Under the pieces are notes generated by a model. It saw nothing but the letters and a program-made list of their open reading frames with translations, was not told the DNA's origin and made no database searches. A DNA stretch of 35,725 nucleotides from contig CAJTZH010000004.1 of assembly GCA_910584325.1 (NCBI GenBank), forward strand, positions 1 to 35,725, written 5' to 3'. Shown in pieces: positions 8,401 to 15,662 of the stretch. Numbering within the stretch: position 1 is the stretch's first letter; every line of letters starts with the position of its first letter. Made by a program: the position numbers and the translations under genes. The DNA comes from an uncultured Lachnospiraceae bacterium. Lineage in GTDB: Bacteria; Bacillota; Clostridia; Lachnospirales; Lachnospiraceae.

Positions 8401-10230
8401 GGCTATACGGTTCAGGGGGATGTAAATCATATTCAGTATGCGGACGGAAGGGAAGTCAGGTTAAGTTATAACCCACTTCGACAGCTTCAGCAGATAGAAG
8501 ACTGGCTTGGAATAACAAGAATTGAAATGAATGCTGTAGGAAGAACTGTTAAGATAACAGGTGCAGACAACAGGGAAATATCGTATACATATGACGCGGC
8601 GGGACGAAGGACAGCAGTAACATATCCTAACAGCACCAAAGCAGAGTACCGGTATGATGAAATAGGGCGTCTTGCTGCGCTTATCCAAGATGATAAGACA
8701 ATAAAATATGGTTATGATGAGAAAGGCAGCCTAAACAGAAAGACATTTCCAAACGGTATGGAAACGACCTACAGTTACACGGTTAAGGGTCAGATCGAAA
8801 GCTTGACACATTGTGATGGCGAGGGCATTCTTGACAGGTACACATACGGATACGATATCATCGGAAATAAGACAAGCATTGAAAAGCGAAGACGGGGACT
8901 GGAAGAGGAAAGCGGACTTTACACGTATACTTATGATGCAATCGGAAGACTGGAAGGAGTTGTAAAGGACGGAAATGCATTAAGAACGTATACTTATGAT
9001 GCCTTCGGCAACAGAACAAGCCTTACACAAGCAGGCAGTATAACGAGATATTCATACAATGCGTTGAACCAGTTGCTATCAAAGAAAGACGCGCAGAATG
9101 AAATGGTATACGAATATGACAAACGAGGCAACTTAGCCCGTGTGCTTAAGAACGGGCAGATACAAAACGAATATGTATACGGAGCAATCAACAGGCTTGA
9201 AGAGGCATGGAATGCAAAAGGTGAAGTATCACGGTATATTTATAACGGACTGGGGCACAGAGTGGGCATGGAAACAGGAAAGCTGCAGCCGAATGTAACA
9301 AAAGATGCATCATGGAGCAGCCTTGACCCGGTAAAGAAGCTTGAAAGTGCCGTTTTCAGTCCAACCGGAAAAATAGACTATGTGGTAGATTTAACGAGAG
9401 AGTACCATAATCTTCTTCAGAAATGTGAAAGCGGTCATACGCAGACATATCTGTGGGACGGCAATGTTGCAGGTATGCTTGAGGAAGGAACTACAGACGG
9501 AAGCTATTATCTTCAGGATGAAATGGGAAGTCCGATACGTCTTGTTGATGAAACGGGAACTGTAAGAGAGGATTATGGTTATGACGAGTTCGGACAGGAT
9601 TTGTACGGCAATCAGGGAGAAATACAACCGTTTGGCTATACGGGATACCAATATGATGCCATAGCGGGAACGTATTTTGCCCAGGCGAGAGAGTATAGGG
9701 CAGGTGAAGGAAGATTTGGCGGAGAGGATATCTTGGTATACTCACGACAAAAGGATACATTATCATGGAATCGATATGTGTATTGCAAACAAAACCCTAC
9801 ATATTATGTTGATTTGAATGGACATGAATCGATTGTTGTTTCCGGCGGACCTGCGGATACAGATACATTTGACTATCAGTTTGTCGAGACGGCGCTAAAA
9901 AATATATATGACATGATTGAAAAGGGGATTCCGGTGGAAGACATAACATGGATGGTAACTACGGCAGGATATACAGAAACAGATTTGGTAAATTTTGCTA
10001 ATACTGCAAGTAAGATAGGAATTAATTATGTAGAAATACCGGATAAGGAAGCAATGATAGAATATATCAACGAAAAAGACGGCGGAACAACCCGGTCAGA
10101 AGACCTGATTACCCAAATGACATTTTTTTCGCATGGACAAAGTACTAAGTATTCTCCTGTAGATGAAAATCAATTATCTTTTGCGTATAAAATTAAAGGG
10201 ATTGATTCTGGTAAAATTGATTTTATGTAG
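5455..10230 (+). CDS. Rhs/YD-repeat polymorphic toxin, tip truncated by in-frame amber codon
   Basis: This is the complete N-terminus of the same Rhs family. Residues 1-125 are a charged alpha-helical, probably coiled-coil segment without signal peptide. It is reminiscent of the N-terminal helical domains of Gram-positive toxins exported by type VII systems, but I see no diagnostic LXG or WXG motif. A DUF6531-type segment (DPVNLSTGNF, around residue 160) follows, then about 1,250 residues of YD repeats and the core end (FAQAREYRAGEGRFGGED, then YVDLNGHES). The tip begins near residue 1460. It contains FFSHGQ (H1560) and stops at TAG 10228-10230. The frame continues intact past the stop for 159 more codons, which include YSCNAG. 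Compared with copy 1 it lacks 14-15 residues near residue 150, between short direct repeats. As it stands the product is 1,591 aa and lacks the second half of its toxin domain. Confidence 0.9.
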   Translation: MDRIFNQSYIKNLCEELKQSMKELKAQMNIMENVADNAINAMNQVPSDVMDSSIESEANALKSRIADIDIEAFEKKIEICELRATQLIPDADAEYREQIDELMCTIKNIREAAAEVREFLKNTPLTMSNSDFATAYEVMHTKCSSLEGAEKISAVFSKDPVNLSTGNFIYDHTDLEIKGVVPFRFSRFYNAVNHRKGVLGRDWNHNYEVRLVMEDKELVFIREDGKEERFIKASTGEYVSVYHSNGTLSEMEEGYIYETREQAKYYFDKDGCCFRQDNGEGTGIVLYYEDVCEPVSECNTKMMPKTKRLIKIERNTGEAFYLRYNESGHLASVTDHAGRQITYAMEGELLTGVTTPAGHRMRYEYTSDGKLKGVTNPRGIRTVENEFDSKMRTTLQKFPDGGQMSYAYDDEKREVELTERNGSKVTYVHDKQYRDIRHIYADGEERFEYNKLNQKTLVVDKFGNRTQFGYDSRGNLTRIINALGVKTEIQYNQFNKPVRVAVNGVEKIRNRYDEEGKLVESRDALGNVQRLEYEAKGRPNRLIQPDGSEIEVFYDRRGNISRLVDGNGAVTRFVYDALNRVTEATDGNGNTTKYEYDAGNNIVRVVNAEGRERIYEYNESNKVTKIVDFDGSTVCREYNVLNRPSKVIDQLGRETLLTYDAMWNLARVVQPDGSRTTYLYDQHNRLGRIRNANGDVVRYTYDAAGNRTGIEDEEGNKTEFTYDALGRLTEVTEADGSKIHYVYDAEGNVTEVVDAAGGSVRMEYNEAGLLVRETNQAGESRSYTYTCLGKTASVTDEAVLVINYIYAPGGRLKEILYPDGTRESLAYDANGNLTEHTDQRGYCLKYFYDSLNRLISICDSEGSCKQYEYDCVGNITQMTDALGNITVYEYSLTGQLIRVTDANKNQTEYQYDGQDRLLEIRQYGEAGEEATQKECRITKYERNPLGQITKIIDSLGQSETFSYNRKGQLIEKLDKEGYLTRYGYTVQGDVNHIQYADGREVRLSYNPLRQLQQIEDWLGITRIEMNAVGRTVKITGADNREISYTYDAAGRRTAVTYPNSTKAEYRYDEIGRLAALIQDDKTIKYGYDEKGSLNRKTFPNGMETTYSYTVKGQIESLTHCDGEGILDRYTYGYDIIGNKTSIEKRRRGLEEESGLYTYTYDAIGRLEGVVKDGNALRTYTYDAFGNRTSLTQAGSITRYSYNALNQLLSKKDAQNEMVYEYDKRGNLARVLKNGQIQNEYVYGAINRLEEAWNAKGEVSRYIYNGLGHRVGMETGKLQPNVTKDASWSSLDPVKKLESAVFSPTGKIDYVVDLTREYHNLLQKCESGHTQTYLWDGNVAGMLEEGTTDGSYYLQDEMGSPIRLVDETGTVREDYGYDEFGQDLYGNQGEIQPFGYTGYQYDAIAGTYFAQAREYRAGEGRFGGEDILVYSRQKDTLSWNRYVYCKQNPTYYVDLNGHESIVVSGGPADTDTFDYQFVETALKNIYDMIEKGIPVEDITWMVTTAGYTETDLVNFANTASKIGINYVEIPDKEAMIEYINEKDGGTTRSEDLITQMTFFSHGQSTKYSPVDENQLSFAYKIKGIDSGKIDFM
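5798..6275 (+). repeat. Near-identical 5' segment shared with the first Rhs gene (copy 2)
   Basis: Counterpart of 1-523. It includes the codons for VREFLKNTPLTMSNSDF, the DUF6531 start and the following beta-rich stretch up to DGCC. It is shorter than copy 1 because the codons for ADARMDKILGNIKG are missing. Confidence 0.85.
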
Positions 10231-10707
10231 AGTGATATAGAAAAATTGGAGCCGGATGCGTTTCAAGATGCAGTGACCATTTTTTATTCTTGTAATGCAG
10301 GGACAAAGGATGAAAACGGTATGAGTTTTGCACAAACATGGAGTAATCAAACGGGAAGTTTAACATTTGGTGTTGAAAATGGAAGGACTTTTTATGGAAT
10401 GATAAATGTTGCTGCATCGTGGGGATTATATAATGGTTTAAAGGAACCGTTTGAAATTAATATTGCACCGATGGAGTATGTGCATTATGCTTTAAGTCGC
10501 ATCATAGGAGATAGCTTGTGGAATGAGAAACATAAAAGGTCAGAAGACAGAAAAATAAGAGGATATTCTAAGTACGGCAGTATGAATTATCCATGGCTTG
10601 TGTCATTGGCGGGGGATTTGGATGTTTTGCAGCCGGGAGAAAAATTTGGACTTTTCAGCAGGGGATGGAAAATGTATTTCCCGGAGAAATGTGAGTTGGA
10701 GGATTAG
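10231..10707 (+). pseudogene. C-terminal half of the second Rhs toxin tip, after the amber codon
   Basis: This stretch is in the same frame as the upstream Rhs gene and separated only by TAG. It reads SDIEKLEPDAFQDAV onward and runs 159 codons to TAG at 10705-10707. The homologous decayed copy at 12091 onward has ACGCAG where this copy has ATGTAG, so the stop arose by CAG to TAG (Gln to amber). The segment holds YSCNAG (Cys codon at 10291), which would be residue 1613 of an uninterrupted protein, 53 residues after the SHG histidine. No good ribosome binding site precedes the TTG at 10246, the only early start candidate, so separate translation is unlikely. Readthrough or reversion could restore the full toxin. 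The downstream frame shows no further damage, so the mutation is probably recent. Confidence 0.75.
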
Positions 10708-10709
10708 CT

Positions 10710-11411
10710 ATGATGAGAAAGAAGAGATTTTGGTTGATATTAATATTGATTTTGGCTCTTTTTGGGGGACTTCTTTATCATAGAAGATATTTTTATTATT
10801 ATAATAAATATAATGTATATGCAAAAAGAGCAATTATGGACTTGTTAGCATACAGATATAATGAAACTTTTCATCTGATTTCCGCAGATTATATGGTATG
10901 TGAAAATGTAAGTGGCAAAACAAAATACATATATTTATGGAGATATACGTTTAAGGATGATAATGGAAGAGTATTTTACGCACATTTGTGGGGGTATGGT
11001 TTCAGCATAGTAAATGGAAACCATTTTGAACCAGATTATGGAGCTGCTGCACAGTCAGAAACTTATGGACAACTTCGTATAGAGGAGTGTATGCCGCAGG
11101 AATATGAGTTATACAAGTATAGACAGGAGAAAAATTATGGAGCTTCCAGTGTGCAGGATTACTTGTTTGTATGTAAAGATGGAAACAAAGAATACATAGC
11201 GGAGATATTGACACAAATATTTTTTAAAGAAGCAACGTTTAGTCCCAACGGTTGTTTAAGATGTCTGGTGGAAGATGAAAATGGAGAGGAATTGTATGTA
11301 TATTGGAGGAATACGATAAAAGGTGATTTAAAGAAGCAAGGAGCGGAAATTACAGAAGAAGCAGTGCAGGAATATATTTTGGAACAGTTGAAGAAAGGCA
11401 AAGGAGATTAA
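10710..11411 (+). CDS. Membrane-anchored immunity protein candidate (paralog A)
   Basis: This 233-aa protein begins two bases after the toxin tip, with TTGGAGGA (10696-10703) as ribosome binding site. Residues about 5-23 form one hydrophobic segment with a basic N-side (MMRKKRF), so the remaining 210 residues should lie outside the membrane. That domain is rich in Tyr and has the conserved stretches YNKYN, AYRYNETFHL, WGYGF and ATFSPNGCLRCLVED. It is clearly paralogous to the protein at 12549-13235, and the last 130 bases are nearly identical in both genes. I do not recognise the family. The role as cognate immunity to the SHG/SCNAG toxin tip is inferred from adjacency and from co-duplication of tip and immunity gene. 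An anchored, outward-facing immunity protein would suggest protection at the cell surface. Confidence 0.6.
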   Translation: MMRKKRFWLILILILALFGGLLYHRRYFYYYNKYNVYAKRAIMDLLAYRYNETFHLISADYMVCENVSGKTKYIYLWRYTFKDDNGRVFYAHLWGYGFSIVNGNHFEPDYGAAAQSETYGQLRIEECMPQEYELYKYRQEKNYGASSVQDYLFVCKDGNKEYIAEILTQIFFKEATFSPNGCLRCLVEDENGEELYVYWRNTIKGDLKKQGAEITEEAVQEYILEQLKKGKGD

Positions 11412-11424
11412 TGAAAAAATAAAA

Positions 11425-11853
11425 ATGAAGGCAATTGTAGCATATATGAGTAATTTTGAATTAATAAATTGGAATGAAATATATAATAATTCCAACATCA
11501 GCAATGAAGAATTTGAGAAGATAGCAGTAATACTTTCACAAAATAAAGATATTGATTTTATATCCTATTTTGATTTATTAAAATGTTCGTCAAAATTTTG
11601 TTGGTTAAATTTTTTGTACATTTTAGAAAAAATGCCTATTGAAGAATTGGTTAGAGGTGTCCCGTTTTTATTTAAACTTTTGCAGGATCCTAATTGGCCA
11701 ACATATGAAAAAACAGTCCAGATATTGGAAAAGATTGAAAAAAAGAAACTTATGCCATATTTAAAGAAGTATTTGGAACAAGCGTATGACGAAGATGATG
11801 AAATGTGGATTGAAAGTATAAAACAGTTAGAAAATAAAATTATGGGAGATTAG
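11425..11853 (+). CDS. DUF5071-like small protein, orphan immunity candidate
   Basis: This 142-aa, acidic, helical protein has very AT-rich codons and sits between the intact toxin/immunity cassette and the decayed second cassette. The C-terminal half (LFKLLQDPNWPTYEKT, then LMPYLKKYLE and a DDEMW acidic segment) resembles the DUF5071 family, small HEAT-like proteins often found among toxin immunity genes. This assignment is from memory of the motif (DxNWP) and is tentative. The start is uncertain: ATG at 11425 and ATG at 11446 are both possible, and neither has a well-spaced ribosome binding site. The AAGGAGA at 11401-11407 may act through translational coupling with the preceding stop. It has no adjacent toxin tip of its own, so it may be a leftover from an earlier tip exchange. 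Confidence 0.55.
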   Translation: MKAIVAYMSNFELINWNEIYNNSNISNEEFEKIAVILSQNKDIDFISYFDLLKCSSKFCWLNFLYILEKMPIEELVRGVPFLFKLLQDPNWPTYEKTVQILEKIEKKKLMPYLKKYLEQAYDEDDEMWIESIKQLENKIMGD

Positions 11854-11868
11854 AAAATAGTTGTGGCG

Positions 11869-12547
11869 ATAAAGTTAGGAATTAATTATATAGAAATACC
11901 ACATGAGGAAGCAATGATAGAATATATCAACGAAAAAGACGGCGGAACACCCCGGGCAGAGGATCGGATTACCCAAATGACGTTTTTTTCGAATGGACAA
12001 AGTCCTAAGTAATCTGATGTAAAAAAGAATCAATTATTTTTTTGCGTATCAAATTAAAGGGGGGGATTTTGGTAAAATTAATTTTACGCAGAGTGATATA
12101 GAAAGACTGGAACCAGATGCGTTTCAAAATACAGTGACAGTTTTTTATTCCTGTAATGCAGGAACAAAGGATAAAAATGGCGGGAGTTTTGCTCAAACAC
12201 GGAGTAATCAAACAGGAGGTTGGGCATTTGGGATTGAGAATTGAAGAACATTTTATGGAATGATTAATGTTGCTGCATCATGGGGGTTATATAATGGTTT
12301 AGAGGGGATATTAAAATTGATATTGCGCCGATGGAGTATGTGCATTATGCTTTAAGTCTCGTCATAGGAGATAGTTTGTGGAATGAGAAACATAAAAGGT
12401 CAGAGGACAGAAAAATAAGAGTATATTCTGAGTATGGAGTATGAATTATCCATGACTTGTATCATTAGCGGGTGATTTGGATGTTTTAATACCGGGGAAA
12501 AAATTCGGACTTTTTAGTAGAGGATGGAAAATGTGAGTTGGAGGATT
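11869..12547 (+). pseudogene. Decayed duplicate of the SHG/SCNAG Rhs toxin tip
   Basis: The stretch follows the second Rhs tip (10012-10707) closely at DNA level but is broken. The SHG histidine codon CAT has become AAT (11992-11994). In-frame stops appear (for example TAA soon after, and TGA where the intact copy has GGA), and several small insertions or deletions change frame. It also lacks about 17 bases near the end relative to the intact copy. It has no Rhs core in front of it, so it is a displaced orphan tip, as is common behind Rhs genes. It preserves CAG where the intact-looking copy has the amber codon, which reveals the ancestral residue there. Confidence 0.85.
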
Positions 12548-12548
12548 G

Positions 12549-13235
12549 ATGATGAAAAAAAGGAAATGGGGGATGACACTTATTTTAATTATGCTTATTT
12601 TGGGAGTGTTCCTTTTCATTGAGGTAAGATATCATGCTTATAATAAGTATAACATATATGCTGAAAGAGCAATTAAGAAATTGTTAGATTACAGATATGA
12701 CGAAACATTTCATTTGGTTTCTGTGGATTTTGTAGCAAAAGAGAAAAAGGTTGGAGATGAATTATATATACATATATGGACGTATACATTTGAAGACACA
12801 TCCGAAAGGATATTTTGCGCGTATTTGTGGGGATATGGTTTGACTAAAAACGGTGGTAATTTTCATGAACCAGATTATAGTACTTATCGTTCAGAGACAT
12901 ATGGTCAAATTCGATTAGAAGAATGTATTCCTAAGGAATATGAATTATATAAGTATAGACAGAATAAAGACAATGAAAATCTTGATGTTGATGATTATTT
13001 ATTCATATGTAAGGATGAAAATAAAGCTTATATAGCAGAAATTTTAACACAAATATTTTTTAAAGAGGCGACATTTAGCCCAAACGGGTGTTTAAGATGT
13101 CTGGTGGAAGATGAAAATGGAGAGGAATTGTATGTATATTGGAGTAATACGATAAAAGGTGATTTAAAGAAGAAAGGAGCGGAAATTACCGAAGAAGCAG
13201 TGCAGGAATATATTTTGGAGCAATTGGAGAAGTAG
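12549..13235 (+). CDS. Membrane-anchored immunity protein candidate (paralog B)
   Basis: This 228-aa paralog of the protein at 10710-11411 has the same layout: basic start, one transmembrane segment (about residues 8-25), Tyr-rich outer domain and a C-terminal stretch ATFSPNGCLRCLVED nearly identical at DNA level. The start is ATG at 12549 or 12552 behind TTGGAGGA (12538-12545); the spacing in paralog A favours the latter. It sits directly behind the dead toxin tip yet shows no stop or frameshift over its whole length. This suggests it is still selected, perhaps as immunity against siblings carrying a live form of that tip. Confidence 0.6.
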   Translation: MMKKRKWGMTLILIMLILGVFLFIEVRYHAYNKYNIYAERAIKKLLDYRYDETFHLVSVDFVAKEKKVGDELYIHIWTYTFEDTSERIFCAYLWGYGLTKNGGNFHEPDYSTYRSETYGQIRLEECIPKEYELYKYRQNKDNENLDVDDYLFICKDENKAYIAEILTQIFFKEATFSPNGCLRCLVEDENGEELYVYWSNTIKGDLKKKGAEITEEAVQEYILEQLEK

Positions 13236-13237
13236 AA

Positions 13238-13357
13238 GTGACTGAGGAAGAATGGAATAAGCAGACAGAATTTTTGTTTGAGCAGTATATAAATCATCTG
13301 CGCCTCACTAAAAGAGGAACGTGCTATGAAAATTATATTTTTGTCTTAATATATTAA
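13238..13357 (+). CDS. Possible 39-residue small protein or gene remnant
   Basis: A GTG-started frame, MTEEEWNKQTEF onward, runs from 2 bases behind immunity paralog B to TAA at 13355-13357. It is acidic and helical at first, hydrophobic at the end (YENYIFVLIY). The upstream immunity gene ends in GGAGAAG, which could act as its ribosome binding site. It resembles the beginning of a longer soluble protein, so a truncated immunity-gene remnant is as likely as a functional peptide. Confidence 0.25.
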   Translation: MTEEEWNKQTEFLFEQYINHLRLTKRGTCYENYIFVLIY

Positions 13358-13371
13358 TAGGAGGAACTATT

Positions 13372-14397
13372 ATGGGATTATTTACAAAAGCAATCGGACC
13401 TGTATTTTTAAAGTCAAGTAATCAGGCCGCAGATTACATTAATAAGCTGAAGAATCTTCAGGGAAGATGTTCAGGAGAATTAAAAGAAGAAATTGAAAAG
13501 CAGATTGCTATAGCGGAGTATGGAATAAAAGGTGAAGAGAGCGTTGCGTTTGAACTGAGAAACAGTGGCATTGATATGTATATTTTACAGGATATCTGTT
13601 TGGAATATGAGGACTTGCACGCGCAGATAGATTATATGATTGTGACCAGAAAAAGAACTTATATTATTGAGTGCAAAAATCTGATTGGAGATATTGAAAT
13701 AAATAATGTCGGACACTTTATACGTACATATCAGCTGAAAGGAAAAACAATACATGAGGGAACATATTCTCCGATTACTCAAAATTTACGACATTTACAA
13801 GTTATCAAAGAAGTCCGAAAATCCGGTAAAGGAAATATGATTTCCAGAAAAATATTTGAAAGCCATTTTGAAGATAATTATAAATCAATTGTTGTCTTGG
13901 CGAATCCAAAAACAATATTAAATGCAAAATATGCAAAAAAGGAAATAAAAGAGCAAATTGTACGGGCGGACCAGCTTGTTCAAAGGATTAAGGAACTGGA
14001 CATGCAGGTGAAGGAAGCCATGACTGAAAAACAAATGCTGGAGATTGCAAATTTCTTTTTAGACAAAAATCAGTCAGAACGCTCAGACTATGCGGAAAAA
14101 TATGAAAAATTATTGAAAGAGGCAGAAGATTCAGAAGAACATATTGAACATATTATTTCTGAAAAGGATAAACTAAAAGGAGAATTACGAACCGAATTAA
14201 AGGCATTTCGTTTGAATAGAAGCAGACAAGAAAAAATAAGACCATATTTTATTTTTAATGACGCGCAGATGGAGGATTTATTGGAGAAGAATCCTAAAAA
14301 TAAAGCGGAATTGTGCCAGGTGTCCGGATTTGGAACTGTAAAAGCAGAAAAATACGGTGATGAAATTTTAGAGATATTAAGAAAAGTAAGTCATTAA
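13372..14397 (+). CDS. NERD-domain nuclease-related protein with C-terminal HRDC domain
   Basis: This 341-aa soluble protein starts behind a well-spaced AGGAGGA site. The NERD (nuclease-related) domain spans about residues 45-165, with GIKGEESVAFEL, D87 in the QIDYMIV strand and E100-C-K102 (IIECKNL). This D...ExK set is the PD-(D/E)XK nuclease signature. A helical, highly charged linker follows (about 215-265). The C-terminus (about 275-341) is an HRDC helical bundle (LNRSRQEKIRPYFIF, then VSGFGTVKAEKYG), a nucleic-acid-binding domain found in RecQ and RNase D. NERD-HRDC proteins occur in Firmicutes, but their role is not settled; DNA processing is likely. Placement directly behind the toxin array may be chance or reflect an accessory region. 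Confidence 0.85.
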   Translation: MGLFTKAIGPVFLKSSNQAADYINKLKNLQGRCSGELKEEIEKQIAIAEYGIKGEESVAFELRNSGIDMYILQDICLEYEDLHAQIDYMIVTRKRTYIIECKNLIGDIEINNVGHFIRTYQLKGKTIHEGTYSPITQNLRHLQVIKEVRKSGKGNMISRKIFESHFEDNYKSIVVLANPKTILNAKYAKKEIKEQIVRADQLVQRIKELDMQVKEAMTEKQMLEIANFFLDKNQSERSDYAEKYEKLLKEAEDSEEHIEHIISEKDKLKGELRTELKAFRLNRSRQEKIRPYFIFNDAQMEDLLEKNPKNKAELCQVSGFGTVKAEKYGDEILEILRKVSH

Positions 14398-14494
14398 ATA
14401 TAACAATAAAAGATTATTATGGATTTGAAGTTATAGACAATGAAGTTTACATTTATTGTGTAATTTTATAAAAACTCCATCCACTACATTTTTC

Positions 14495-14523
14495 TTGTAA
14501 TCTCCCCCATTTTGTTTTATAGT
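14495..14523 (+). promoter_or_regulatory. Sigma-A-type promoter of the ABC importer operon
   Basis: TTGTAA (14495-14500) and TATAGT (14518-14523) with 17-base spacing lie 32 bases before the lipoprotein ATG at 14556. I see no riboswitch or T-box in the short leader. Confidence 0.5.
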
Positions 14524-14555
14524 ATAAGTTGAAATTTGTAATTTTGGAGGACATT

Positions 14556-15641
14556 ATGAAGAAAAGATTATTAGCCGCTGTTATGGCTGCTGCCATGACA
14601 GTAACAATGGCTGCGGGCTGCGGTTCGCCGAGTACCGCGGGTAACGGCGCGACGACAGGTGCTCAGGGTAATTCAGGCGCACAAAACGGCGCCGAGGCGA
14701 CAAGCGCCGCAAACGCGGAGGAAGGTACTTATGTCATCGGTATTTCGCAGTTTGCGGAACACGGTTCACTTGATAACTGCCGTGAGGGCTTCCTTCAGGG
14801 ACTTGCTGAGGCAGGGATTGTGGAAGGACAGAACCTAACGGTTCTTTATGACAATTCGCAGGCGGACATGAGCATGGCAAGCACGATTGCGGACAGTTTT
14901 GTATCGCAGAAAGTTCAGTTGATTTGTGGAATCGCGACGCCGAGCGCCATGTCAGCATACAATTCGTGCATGAATACGGATATTCCGGTGATTTATACGG
15001 CAGTTTCCGACCCGGCGGCGTCGGGACTTGCGAAGGAGGACGGCTCTTCTGTAGGCAATATTACAGGTACGTCCGATTATCTTGCGGTAACAGAGCAGCT
15101 TGAGATGATTCGTAAGATTATGCCGGACGCAAAGAAAATCGGCATCATTTATACGACAAGCGAGACAAATTCCATCAGTACCGTTGCGGAATACAAGAAG
15201 TATGCCGGTGACTACGGGTTTGAGATTGTGGCGACGGGCATCAACCAGATTAGTGAGGTTGAGCTGGCAGCAAAGGATATGGTAACAAAGGTTGACTGTA
15301 TCACAAATCTTACGGATAATACGGTTGTTTCGGCGTTGCAGACAGTGATTGCGGCGGCAAATGATGCGGGAATCCCGGTATTCGGAAGTGAAGTGGAGCA
15401 GGTCAAGGCAGGATGCGTTGCGTCCATGGGTCTTGAGTACATTGAACTTGGCAAGCAGACGGGCGCGATGGCTGCCAAGGTGTTAAAGGGAGAAGCGAAG
15501 GCTTCCGAATTGAAGTTCGAAGTTATTTCCGAGGCGAGCCTTTATGTGAATACGGCAGCGGCAGCCAAGGTAAATCTGACGCTGGATGAAGAATTTGTAA
15601 ACGGCGCATACCAGAAATTTGATGAAATTATTGTTGAGTAG
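14556..15641 (+). CDS. ABC transporter substrate-binding lipoprotein, TrpX-like (ABC_sub_bind family)
   Basis: This 361-aa protein starts at ATG 14556, preceded by TTGGAGG (14544-14550). An in-frame TTG nine codons earlier has no such site. It begins with a lipoprotein signal (MKKRLLAAVMAAAMT..., cleavage before Cys in MAAGCGS), then a low-complexity Ala/Gly/Thr linker, then the two-lobed periplasmic-binding fold of the ABC_sub_bind (COG2984) family. Family features include YVIGISQFAEH at the first strand, PVIYTAVSDPAASGL, GTSDYLAVTEQ and KKIGIIYTTSETNS. Characterised relatives (streptococcal TrpX) bind aromatic amino acids such as tryptophan, so the substrate here is inferred. The permease and ATPase follow directly, making this the first gene of a three-gene importer operon. 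Confidence 0.85.
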   Translation: MKKRLLAAVMAAAMTVTMAAGCGSPSTAGNGATTGAQGNSGAQNGAEATSAANAEEGTYVIGISQFAEHGSLDNCREGFLQGLAEAGIVEGQNLTVLYDNSQADMSMASTIADSFVSQKVQLICGIATPSAMSAYNSCMNTDIPVIYTAVSDPAASGLAKEDGSSVGNITGTSDYLAVTEQLEMIRKIMPDAKKIGIIYTTSETNSISTVAEYKKYAGDYGFEIVATGINQISEVELAAKDMVTKVDCITNLTDNTVVSALQTVIAAANDAGIPVFGSEVEQVKAGCVASMGLEYIELGKQTGAMAAKVLKGEAKASELKFEVISEASLYVNTAAAAKVNLTLDEEFVNGAYQKFDEIIVE

Positions 15642-15662
15642 TTCCGATATTTGAGGTGACAA

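Noticed and set aside
1..14400. YD repeats as a tandem DNA repeat or CRISPR array
   Set aside because: The repetitive look comes from degenerate protein repeats of about 20-22 residues. There are no identical repeat units with unique spacers.
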